DNA of 17,437 nucleotides, taken from CAZUMH01 sp964621645 (lineage in GTDB: Bacteria; Zhuqueibacterota; QNDG01; JAGLOF01). The position numbers were made by a program, and so were the translations under genes. Positions 1 to 7,270 of the stretch are shown here, piece by piece. Position 1 is the first letter of the stretch. The number at the start of each line of letters is the position of its first letter. The stretch spans positions 1 through 17,437 of the forward strand of contig CAZUMH010000075.1 in the NCBI GenBank assembly GCA_964621645.1, written 5' to 3'. The notes under the pieces are model-generated. The model saw only the letters and a program-made list of their open reading frames with translations, had not been told where the DNA came from and did not search any database.

Positions 1-1101
1 TGGCAAAACAGGGACATCTTCACGGCTGAGATGCGGCCTGATAAGGTGTATAATATTTTCGTGTCTCTGCTGAATCTCGATGATCAGACAATCATCGGCG
101 ATCCCTATGAAGCGCACGTGTCGTCAATCGAACTGGGAAAGGAGGCAGAAGTCGATTTCACCCTGCTGCGGGATGTGGAAAACCTGCAGATTCTATTGAA
201 TTACGGCGACCACAGTGAACGAAAGAATGTCTATCTACAGCAGGACGCCAGCGCAAATATTGTTGATGTTAGTTCTGTGCAGTTCTCTCAGGAGGCCAAT
301 CTGGGGGGCAGAGCGACCTATGACCTCAATCTGGAGCGTTTTTCCAGCGGAGACGATGTGTATAAACTGATCGTGGTAAATCTGCCGCAGCAGATAACCT
401 ATGAATTTATCGATCCCCAGAATAACGCCCGGTTGTCCCAGGTAAATTTCCCCCAGGGGACCACTTCCAAAAGACTGTCATTAATCGTCTATCTGCCCGA
501 CCGTACCGACGACCGGGTGGTCATTGATAAACCGCTCTATTTCTATGCCTTGGTGGCGACTCAGAGTGAAATGGATAAAATCGCCGGATTTGAAGCCAAT
601 GGTGATATATCCGATAAAGAACTCAAACGGGTCACTGCCGGCCGGGCTAACCTGGAACTCATTCCTCGGGGAGTGGGAAGGATTGAAGTAGTTGCCCCCA
701 CCCTATATTTTGACATCAAGACAGGGGAAGAGGTGGTAATGAATATCACCGTCAAGAATACCGGTACACGGCGACTGGATAATATCCGAATATCCACGGA
801 TAATCCTCTCAACTGGCGCTCAGAGATCGAGCCTTCCGTCATTCCAAGTCTGGAAGCGGAGAAAGAAACCATCGTCAAACTGCGCTTCATTCCGCCGGAA
901 GACGTAGGTGTGGGAGCCCAGGAAGTAAAAATAAAAACAGACGCCGTCGCTGATAATCGCCCTGTGCAAACCGAAGATAAGACCGTGCGAATACAAATAT
1001 CGGCCAAAACTCCGCTCTTGGGCAGCATCATTCTCATTCTGTTGCTCATCGGTCTCGTCGTGGGTATCGTTATTTTTGGAATACGGTTATCCAGAAGATG
1101 A
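1..1101 (+). CDS. C-terminal part of a membrane-anchored protein with NEW3-like domain (5' end outside window)
   Basis: The frame is open from base 1 with no stop before the ATG at 31, and the residues before that ATG (W-Q-N-R-D-I-F-T-A-E) look like normal protein, so I read this as the last 366 residues of a longer gene. Most of it is beta-rich and hydrophilic. The last roughly 110 residues before the membrane segment (about bases 676-1005) resemble the NEW3/NPCBM-associated beta-sandwich: E-V-V-M-N-I-T-V-K-N-T-G, then an N-W dipeptide and a closing V-K-I-K-T-D-A. It ends with one hydrophobic helix (bases about 1012-1083) and the basic tail R-L-S-R-R. This is a typical C-terminal anchor with the body outside the cytoplasm. 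Proteins of this kind are often found beside ABC-2 transporters, so an accessory or substrate-handling role outside the membrane is likely but inferred. No catalytic motif is visible. Confidence 0.7.
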   Translation, partial: WQNRDIFTAEMRPDKVYNIFVSLLNLDDQTIIGDPYEAHVSSIELGKEAEVDFTLLRDVENLQILLNYGDHSERKNVYLQQDASANIVDVSSVQFSQEANLGGRATYDLNLERFSSGDDVYKLIVVNLPQQITYEFIDPQNNARLSQVNFPQGTTSKRLSLIVYLPDRTDDRVVIDKPLYFYALVATQSEMDKIAGFEANGDISDKELKRVTAGRANLELIPRGVGRIEVVAPTLYFDIKTGEEVVMNITVKNTGTRRLDNIRISTDNPLNWRSEIEPSVIPSLEAEKETIVKLRFIPPEDVGVGAQEVKIKTDAVADNRPVQTEDKTVRIQISAKTPLLGSIILILLLIGLVVGIVIFGIRLSRR

Positions 1102-1173
1102 TCATTTCACCTGGGGATTGCGCTCGGGAGCACAGAGTTATTTAAATATATCTCACTATCATAGAGTGTGCAG

Positions 1174-1515
1174 ATGAAAGAGATCTCGATGCAGAAAAAA
1201 AACAATGAGTGTGTTGTACTCAGGCTCTGCTTCCCCCTGATGGGAGGGTATGAAGCCGAACTTCTGGAAAAAGAGATTACAATGCTGTTTTCTCAGGGAG
1301 TTAAGGATTTATCAATAGATCTTTCCCTGCTGGAAGGCCTTAATGGCTACGGGATCCTTCTTCTACTCAAGACCCATGAGATCACTCAAACAGTTGAATG
1401 CAGCTTCAGAATCCTCAACCCTTCTCCGATGATTCGAGATACGTTACGCAAATTTAAATCGGGAGCCACATTGCCGATACAGTATGTCAAAGGAATATAT
1501 AAGGAGGCTGGCTGA
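1174..1515 (+). CDS. Small STAS-domain protein lacking the phosphorylatable serine
   Basis: This 113-residue protein has the STAS (SpoIIAA/anti-anti-sigma) layout: an N-terminal beta hairpin (C-V-V-L-R-L), a helix, the core strand L-S-I-D-L-S, a helix with G-I-L-L-L-L, then F-R-I-L-N-P-S-P and a final helix. In SpoIIAA-type members the loop after the core strand reads D-S-S-G and a Ser there is phosphorylated. Here the matching residues are N57-G58-Y59-G60, so phospho-switching of the usual kind is unlikely. Non-phosphorylated STAS proteins can act as subunits of ABC transporters: MlaB binds the ATPase MlaF. With an ABC ATPase in the same gene run, a similar role is a reasonable inference. 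The start is uncertain: GTG 1168, ATG 1174 and ATG 1189 are in frame and none has a strong ribosome binding site. The 72 bases before it hold no convincing promoter. Confidence 0.7.
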   Translation: MKEISMQKKNNECVVLRLCFPLMGGYEAELLEKEITMLFSQGVKDLSIDLSLLEGLNGYGILLLLKTHEITQTVECSFRILNPSPMIRDTLRKFKSGATLPIQYVKGIYKEAG

Positions 1516-1553
1516 TTCTTCCATCATCTCAACATTAAAAGGAAGGTGATCAC

Positions 1554-2984
1554 ATGTTTGGCCTGTTACTGCAGAAGGAGTTGCACCAACACATCATAAG
1601 TCTGCGTTTTTCGGTAGCCGTTATTCTTTGTATTATTGTGATACCACTGGCTATCTTTGTAAACCTGAAAGATTATGAGAAACGTCTTCGGAGTTATGAG
1701 CAATCCATCCAGCTGTACCAGCAGGAACATCCAACGGAACAGAGTGTCGCCCGGGGTGGAGCAAAGGGTTTCCGCAAACCATCTCCATTTTCCATATTCT
1801 CCGTTGGTCTGGAGTACTATCTTCCCACTACAATACACAGCGATCCGGATGAAGAAATAACGTATACTAATGACAGAGGTGTTAACAATCCTCATTCAAT
1901 GCTTTTGGGCAAGATCGATCTCATCTATATCGTAAGTGTGGTTCTCTCAATGCTGGCCCTTCTCTTCAGCTTCAATGCCATTAGTGGAGAAAAGGAGATG
2001 GGCACTCTGAAACTGGCTCTGGCCAATTCCCTTCCCAGACATAAAATCCTCCTCAGCAAACTGACAGGGACATACCTTGTCTTGGTAATTCCTTTCTTTA
2101 TCGGTCTGGTGATCGGGTTGCTGGTTCTTCTTTTCTCAGGGCATGCCACTATTTTTTCAGGGGTGAATCTGATAAAATTTTGCCTGATGCTGCTTGCTTC
2201 TCTGCTGCTTCTGGGAGTATTTGTATGCCTCGGTCTCCTTATTTCCTCCTTGACGCATAACAGTATTACCGGTATCGTCATCTTGCTGCTTATCTGGGTA
2301 GCAATTACTTTGGCCTACCCAAAGATTAGCACCATGATTGCCGAAGTCATTCATCCGGTCAAGTCTGACATGGTTTTCGCTCTTGAAAAACAAACCAATT
2401 TGAAAGCATTGGATGAAGAAGAACGCGCCGCCTATACGGATTTATGGGAACGGGTCGGTGGAGCCCAGGGCTTCCCACAGGCGACACCAGATTCGAGCCG
2501 TTGGGACGAACCGACGAGGCGTTTTATGCACGAACGTCCGGCTATTCAGGAAGAGTTTTCTGAAAAACGCAAAAGACTGATCCAGAATCTGGATCAAGTC
2601 CATAATAATGAAAAGATGCGTCAAGCGGCGGTTGCCAGAAATATTTCCCGCCTCTCTCCGGTAAGCGCCTACATTTACGCGATGAGCACCATGGCCGGGA
2701 CCGGGCTGCTGGAAGAGGCCGCCATCAAAGATGGAGGAAAAGTGTTCGCGGATATAATGGAAAGGGAGGTGTATGATCATGTGTTTAAAGTCAAGCTGAA
2801 GTTTGGCACTTCCAGCTCTTACAATTTTATTTCGAAAGAACCGCCTCCACGATATATGCCCGCTGTTTACAGCTTTAATGACATGCTTTCCTACACGTTA
2901 ATGGACCTGTTGCTCCTGGTTCTGTTTAATATGCTGCTTTTTATCGGTGCCTACATTGCCTTTTTACGCTATGACGCCCGCTGA
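1554..2984 (+). CDS. ABC-2 type permease P1
   Basis: A 476-residue membrane subunit of an ABC transporter of the ABC-2 class (the broad group that includes NosY-like and DUF3526-like permeases). TM1 is at about 20-37, followed by a loop of some 80 residues with P76-S-P-F-S-I-F. TM2 is about 121-140, directly followed by the coupling segment G145-E-K-E-M-G-T-L-K-L, which should contact the ATPase in the cytoplasm. TM3 to TM5 lie at about 173-256 and are followed by Y-P-K-I-S. A second large loop ends with L-S-P-V-S-A-Y and T-G-L-L-E-E. TM6 is at about 443-470, and the protein ends in R-Y-D-A-R, the array-wide end motif with Ala in place of Val/Ile. The ATG is preceded by GGAAGGTGA (1541-1549). 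The closest relative in the window is P2, colinear without gaps through residue 163. The substrate is unknown. Confidence 0.9.
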   Translation: MFGLLLQKELHQHIISLRFSVAVILCIIVIPLAIFVNLKDYEKRLRSYEQSIQLYQQEHPTEQSVARGGAKGFRKPSPFSIFSVGLEYYLPTTIHSDPDEEITYTNDRGVNNPHSMLLGKIDLIYIVSVVLSMLALLFSFNAISGEKEMGTLKLALANSLPRHKILLSKLTGTYLVLVIPFFIGLVIGLLVLLFSGHATIFSGVNLIKFCLMLLASLLLLGVFVCLGLLISSLTHNSITGIVILLLIWVAITLAYPKISTMIAEVIHPVKSDMVFALEKQTNLKALDEEERAAYTDLWERVGGAQGFPQATPDSSRWDEPTRRFMHERPAIQEEFSEKRKRLIQNLDQVHNNEKMRQAAVARNISRLSPVSAYIYAMSTMAGTGLLEEAAIKDGGKVFADIMEREVYDHVFKVKLKFGTSSSYNFISKEPPPRYMPAVYSFNDMLSYTLMDLLLLVLFNMLLFIGAYIAFLRYDAR

Positions 2985-2991
2985 TATAGTA

Positions 2992-3015
2992 GTCGAAAGA
3001 GTGAATCCTTTCGAC
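2992..3015 (+). repeat. Intergenic hairpin between P1 and P2
   Basis: GTCGAAAG (2992-2999) and CTTTCGAC (3008-3015) form a perfect 8-bp inverted repeat with an 8-base loop, starting seven bases after the P1 stop. No T-run follows (CGGGTTACC), so it is not a standard Rho-independent terminator. It may stabilise or be processed in the transcript between P1 and P2, or be fortuitous. Confidence 0.45.
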
Positions 3016-3047
3016 CGGGTTACCTGATCCTGTGATAGGAGGAATCA

Positions 3048-4448
3048 ATGATCAAGACAATTGTCCAAAAAGAATTTCTGGAAAACCTACTCAGTTTCCG
3101 CTTTTTTATTACCCTTATCCTCTGCATCATCCTCATCCCGCTTGGGATATATGTAAGCACCAAAGAGTATGAAAACAGTCAGCAGGATTACCAGCAGTCT
3201 CTCAGCCTCTATCGGGAATCTATGCAGGGTATGCGGAACGCCATCGATATCGACGCCCGGGGACTGCGCCCGCCCTCCCCGTTCTCCATATTTGCCGGCG
3301 GGCTGGAAAAGAGTCTCCCGAACGAGATCATCTCCAGCCGCAATGAGGGCCTGCAGCTGGAAAATAACCGCAGCTTCGACGATCCGCTCGCGACCCTATT
3401 TGGCAAAATGGATTTTCTTTTCATTGTCAGTGTGGTGCTCTCCCTGCTGGCCATACTTTTTACCTTCGATGCGATTACCCGCGAATCGGAACAGGGCACC
3501 CTGCGGCTGTCTATTTCCAACAGTCTGCCGAGACACCACATTCTTATCGGAAAATACCTGGGACATTTTATCACATTTTTAATACCCTATCTGATGGCCC
3601 TGCTCATTGGGATCCTTTTCCTCTCGTTAAGCGGAGCGATTGCATTATTCCATGGGGATAATCCCATCCGGCTGCTGGCTATAATATTCGTTTCTATTAT
3701 ATTCATTTCAGTTTTTTTCAACCTGGGATTAATGGTTTCGACACTGACGAAAAGATCCCTTACCGCCCAGATCTCTCTGCTGTTCATCTGGGTGCTGCTT
3801 ATCTTTGCCTGGCCCCGGGTAAGCCATATGATTGCCAGAATCATCAACCCTGTAAAGACACAGCAGACCGTCAATCTGGAGAAAGCGCTGGTGCGGAAAA
3901 ATATCGACGATGAAAAAGCCTCCCGGCTCAAGGACGCCTTTATCAAACGAGGGCAGATCAACTCCGAAGGCGAGGGACCCACCTATGATGAGCTGCGGGC
4001 TCCCATCGTCGCCGAGCTCAAGGAGAAAGAGCAGCAGCAGCTGGATGCCATCGATCAGGATCAAAAGGCCCGTAATAGTAAACAATTGAAGATCGCATCA
4101 CTGCTGTCCCGTCTTTCCCCTCTGTCGTCTCTGACCTTCGCTCTCACTGAATTGAGTGATACCGGTATTCAGGATATGGAAAATTTATATGATCAAGCCA
4201 GGAAATTCCACAATGCCGTTACCGAAACCGTTCACTCACAGGGCTATAAAGATGATATCCCCGGAATGGGTATGCGGATGGCGATGGGATATATCAACAT
4301 GGAAACCGTGCCTCAATTCACGATGAATCGTATTTCTCTCACACAAGGGCTGCAGGCAATTTGGGTGGATGTACTGCTCCTTATTATTTTTAATCTGCTC
4401 TTCTTCAGTATTGCCTATGTCGGATTTTTACGATATGATGTCCGCTGA
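3048..4448 (+). CDS. ABC-2 type permease P2
   Basis: A 466-residue permease built like P1. The start has AGGAGG at 3038-3043, four bases before the ATG. TM1 is at about 18-36, P76-S-P-F-S-I-F sits at exactly the P1 position, TM2 is at about 121-140, and the coupling segment is R145-E-S-E-Q-G-T-L-R-L, where P1 has G145. TM3 to TM5 follow, then W-P-R-V-S and a charged, Glu/Gln-rich loop that could form a coiled coil. L-S-P-L-S-S-L and D-T-G-I-Q precede TM6, and the end is R-Y-D-V-R. Between residues 121 and 163, 27 of 43 positions are identical to P1, so the two look like a duplicate pair and may form a heterodimer. It is followed by a 117-base AT-rich spacer and then the ATPase gene, the only ATPase in the window. 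Confidence 0.9.
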   Translation: MIKTIVQKEFLENLLSFRFFITLILCIILIPLGIYVSTKEYENSQQDYQQSLSLYRESMQGMRNAIDIDARGLRPPSPFSIFAGGLEKSLPNEIISSRNEGLQLENNRSFDDPLATLFGKMDFLFIVSVVLSLLAILFTFDAITRESEQGTLRLSISNSLPRHHILIGKYLGHFITFLIPYLMALLIGILFLSLSGAIALFHGDNPIRLLAIIFVSIIFISVFFNLGLMVSTLTKRSLTAQISLLFIWVLLIFAWPRVSHMIARIINPVKTQQTVNLEKALVRKNIDDEKASRLKDAFIKRGQINSEGEGPTYDELRAPIVAELKEKEQQQLDAIDQDQKARNSKQLKIASLLSRLSPLSSLTFALTELSDTGIQDMENLYDQARKFHNAVTETVHSQGYKDDIPGMGMRMAMGYINMETVPQFTMNRISLTQGLQAIWVDVLLLIIFNLLFFSIAYVGFLRYDVR

Positions 4449-4587
4449 CATTGTATTATGGATTATCATAATTGTTTTAGGTTTATCTATTGGATCAAGA
4501 TGGTATTTATATGCAAACCGGGTAATAAATCAAATGAGGACTATTAAACTAATATGGAGGTTACAATGCTGCAAGCAATCGATTTGA
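4435..4587 (+). CDS. Possible 50-residue single-helix membrane peptide (doubtful)
   Basis: A short frame starts at a double ATG inside the last codons of P2 and runs through the AT-rich P2-ATPase spacer, ending 22 bases inside the ATPase gene. It would encode a peptide with one hydrophobic helix (I-V-L-W-I-I-I-I-V-L-G-L-S-I-G) and a basic tail (S-R-W-Y-L-Y-A-N-R). The layout, with a start overlapping the upstream stop and an end overlapping the downstream start, would suit a coupled small subunit. However, no ribosome binding site is visible before it, its last residues simply read through the ATPase ribosome binding site, and AT-rich DNA easily gives such hydrophobic frames by chance. I keep it as a candidate only. 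Confidence 0.15.
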   Translation: MMSADIVLWIIIIVLGLSIGSRWYLYANRVINQMRTIKLIWRLQCCKQSI

Positions 4588-5282
4588 CAAAACGGTATGA
4601 GGATGGGCTTCTGGCTCTGGATCACGTCAATTTTGAAGTGAAAGAGGGAGAGATTTTCTGTCTTCTGGGAGCAAACGGAGCCGGCAAGACAACCACGATC
4701 AACCTCTTTCTTAATTTCATCGACCCCACCGATGGAACGGCCAAAATCAACGGCATCGACGTTACCAAAGAACCGCTGGAGGCCAAGAAATACGTCAGCT
4801 ATGTCTCGGAAAATGTCATGCTCTACGGTAATTTCACCGCGAGGCAGAACCTGGATTTCTTTGCCAAACTGGGCGGCAAGACGGATCTGAGCAAGGAGGA
4901 TTATTATCAGGTCATGCGCCGGGTCGGGCTGCAGGAAAAAGCATTCGAAGCCAAGCTGAAGACATTCTCCAAGGGTATGCGCCAGAAACTCGGCATCAGT
5001 ATCGCCATCATCAAGGACGCTCCCAACGTGCTGCTGGATGAGCCGACTTCCGGTCTGGATCCCAAAGCCGGTTCAGAATTCCTCACCATTCTTAAAGGAC
5101 TGAAGGAAGAGAGCAAAGCGGTATTCATGTCCACTCATGATATTTTTCGGGCCAAAGCCATTGCCGATCGCGTCGGCATCATGAAAGAAGGCCGCCTGGT
5201 TATGTTGCGTACCAGGGAGGAATTCCTGGAAGAAGATCTGGAGAAAATCTATCTGGATTACATGCAGGAAGCCGCCGCATAA
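4566..5282 (+). CDS. ABC transporter ATP-binding protein
   Basis: A 238-residue nucleotide-binding subunit with a complete set of motifs. Walker A is G35-A-N-G-A-G-K-T42. The Q-loop position carries Glu (S81-E-N), which is common in ABC-2 exporters. The signature is F-S135-K-G-M-R-Q-K. Walker B is V-L-L-D158-E159, the D-loop is G-L-D-P (163-166), and the switch histidine is H191 (S-T-H-D). It should hydrolyse ATP as a dimer at the cytoplasmic face and drive the permeases. An in-frame ATG at 4554 exists, but TGGAGG (4555-4560) lies inside that longer frame and sits five bases before 4566, so 4566 is chosen. It is the only ATPase gene here, beside nine permease genes, so it probably serves several of them, unless others lie outside the window. 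The amidohydrolase gene follows after 15 bases. Confidence 0.95.
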   Translation: MLQAIDLTKRYEDGLLALDHVNFEVKEGEIFCLLGANGAGKTTTINLFLNFIDPTDGTAKINGIDVTKEPLEAKKYVSYVSENVMLYGNFTARQNLDFFAKLGGKTDLSKEDYYQVMRRVGLQEKAFEAKLKTFSKGMRQKLGISIAIIKDAPNVLLDEPTSGLDPKAGSEFLTILKGLKEESKAVFMSTHDIFRAKAIADRVGIMKEGRLVMLRTREEFLEEDLEKIYLDYMQEAAA

Positions 5283-5297
5283 TCATGGGGTGCTCTT

Positions 5298-7190
5298 ATG
5301 AAAACATCATATAAATCAATAACGATATTTATCCTTATCCTGTTGTTTCTGACGCCTCTTTCATGCTCCCGGGTACGGACAGTCGTGTTCAAGAATGTTA
5401 CCGTCGTCCCGATGTATGACAATATAATCCTGGAAAACCGGGATGTCTACATCAAAGGCAGCCGCATCGACGCAATTGTCGAAACAGGGACAAGGCAGGA
5501 GAACGCAGACATTATCATCGACGGAAAAGGCAAATACCTCATGCCCGGCCTGGCGGATATGCATATTCATCTGTATCAGGATCCGAAGGGGAGCGGACTG
5601 CCGCTTTATGTCGCCAACGGAGTGACCACCGTCAGGGACTGCAACGGCCGGGATTTCATCCTCAATTTCAAGAAGGAGATTGACAACGGAACCCGGGTCG
5701 GTCCCCGGATATACTGCACGACATACACTATTCGGGGGTTCGAGAACGAGCCCTGGCGCCTGGTGCGGGAACGGTATAAAAAGGGATATGATGCGGTAAA
5801 ATTTTACAGCTATTTCCCTTCCCGGACCTCCTTTCACAAGGCCATGCAGGAGGCGAAGGCACTGCACGCGTACACCATCGGCCATATCCCCTACAAACTC
5901 GGCCTGGCCGAGATCATCGAGGAAGGGATGAATGAGGTCGCCCATGTCGAAGAGCTGGCCTGGGAGTATGCGGATATCGACACCAGTCTCACCATGGCGC
6001 CCAATGAATGGCTTCGCTATATTATCGGCAGATATATTCAGAAGTACGGCGGCAAATCCATTGAGAAGGTCCGTTCTCTTCTGAAACCCGAAGCAAAGGA
6101 AATCGCGCTGCGGCTCAAGGGGAGGAACATCCCGGTGAGCACTACCTGTTATTATTCCCATATGCTCACTGAGAAACTTTTCGATCCTGATGCATATATC
6201 AGGACGCCGTATCTCAAGTACCTGCCGGTGCAGTATTTCATCAATGTGGGATTGGGCCGTGAAAAGCATCAGCAGCAGTTTAGGGAGATATCCAGACTGA
6301 TCCCCGTATGGCAGGCAATGCTGGAAGAGCTGCTGTATGCCCTTCATGAACAGGATATTACTATTGTCGGCGGAACTGATGCTCTCTGGGATATGGGAAT
6401 CGTCCCCGGATTTTCGCTTCATAATGAATTGGCCTATTTCGTTGAAATAGGATTCACCCCCTATGAAGCGCTCCGGTTTTGTACGGTAAACGCCGGTCTG
6501 ATCGCCGCCCGCATGGACGGCCTGCAGGCGCCGGAAATCGGCACCATCGAAGCCGGGAAGCTGGCTGATATGGTGCTGCTGGAGAAAAATCCGCTCGAGG
6601 AAATCGCTGCGGTCAGAAAAAACTGCGGAGTGATGGCAAACGGACGCTGGTATTCTCCGGAAACGTGTGCGGATCTGCTGGCCTTTGACGAGAAAAAGCA
6701 TCAGGATTACCTCAAAGTCTATGAAGCCTGCCGGGCGCTTGTCCGTGATGATGTGTCCCCGATCGTTGAGTTTCTGGAAGAAACACCCTATGACGACATC
6801 ACGGCCGCTGTTTACAGATCGGACGTGCTCAGCACGGAGATCATCAGGCAGCTGAAGCGGAGTGGTGATGGTGAATCCATTAAGACGTTTTTCCATAACG
6901 CGATTGAAGCGAACTGGAATAACGCCAATTACCTGAACACCCTTGCCTGGCGCGCCGGACATGACATGAAGATCACGGAAATCTATCCTGATGCGATCCG
7001 GGCAGTCAAACGGGCCCTCGAGCTTCATGAGGCTGCCGGCATCTATGACACGCTTGCATGGCTGTATGCGCTCAATGGAGATCATGAGGAGGCGGTGGAT
7101 GCAATCGCCGCCGCCAAACGGCTCGATCCCGAAAACAATGCTTGGGACGACACGCTGGAAAAAATATCAAAGATGAATCGCGAGGAATGA
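5298..7190 (+). CDS. Amidohydrolase (imidazolonepropionase-like) with lipoprotein-type signal and C-terminal TPR-like region
   Basis: A 630-residue metal-dependent hydrolase. Residues 1-23 are a signal peptide with a possible lipidated Cys (P-L-S-C23; Pro at -3 is atypical for a lipobox). The amidohydrolase domain covers about 30-455 and keeps all expected metal ligands: H89-x-H91, K168 (V-K-F, the residue carbamylated in this group), H196, H216 and D361 (G-G-T-D). The C-terminal ends of the barrel and the small beta domain are also typical (G-T-I-E-A-G-K-L-A-D-M-V). It should therefore be active on a C-N bond of a cyclic amide, peptide-like or related substrate, but the exact substrate cannot be read. 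Residues about 543-625 form helical pairs resembling TPR repeats (L-A-W-L-Y-A-L-N-G-D), an uncommon addition. The ATG at 5298 has GGGGTG five bases upstream. Its place between the ATPase and P3, 15 bases from the ATPase, suggests co-transcription and a role outside the cytoplasmic membrane linked to the transporter. Confidence 0.85.
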   Translation: MKTSYKSITIFILILLFLTPLSCSRVRTVVFKNVTVVPMYDNIILENRDVYIKGSRIDAIVETGTRQENADIIIDGKGKYLMPGLADMHIHLYQDPKGSGLPLYVANGVTTVRDCNGRDFILNFKKEIDNGTRVGPRIYCTTYTIRGFENEPWRLVRERYKKGYDAVKFYSYFPSRTSFHKAMQEAKALHAYTIGHIPYKLGLAEIIEEGMNEVAHVEELAWEYADIDTSLTMAPNEWLRYIIGRYIQKYGGKSIEKVRSLLKPEAKEIALRLKGRNIPVSTTCYYSHMLTEKLFDPDAYIRTPYLKYLPVQYFINVGLGREKHQQQFREISRLIPVWQAMLEELLYALHEQDITIVGGTDALWDMGIVPGFSLHNELAYFVEIGFTPYEALRFCTVNAGLIAARMDGLQAPEIGTIEAGKLADMVLLEKNPLEEIAAVRKNCGVMANGRWYSPETCADLLAFDEKKHQDYLKVYEACRALVRDDVSPIVEFLEETPYDDITAAVYRSDVLSTEIIRQLKRSGDGESIKTFFHNAIEANWNNANYLNTLAWRAGHDMKITEIYPDAIRAVKRALELHEAAGIYDTLAWLYALNGDHEEAVDAIAAAKRLDPENNAWDDTLEKISKMNREE

Positions 7191-7270
7191 CTGGGAGGGA
7201 TGTGGAACCCGATACTTTCAACATACGTCCACGGACCCTATGATGTATTACAACAGAGAAGAGGAAAATT

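Noticed and set aside
1118..1146. Promoter-like pair TTGCGC and TTTAAA (17-base spacing) before the STAS gene
   Set aside because: Both boxes match the consensus poorly; such pairs are common in AT-rich spacers, so it is not called.
5361..7085. Long reverse-strand open frame (574 codons) opposite the amidohydrolase
   Set aside because: It lies entirely inside a gene whose catalytic residues are intact, shows no recognisable protein features, and is explained by the codon use of the plus-strand gene.
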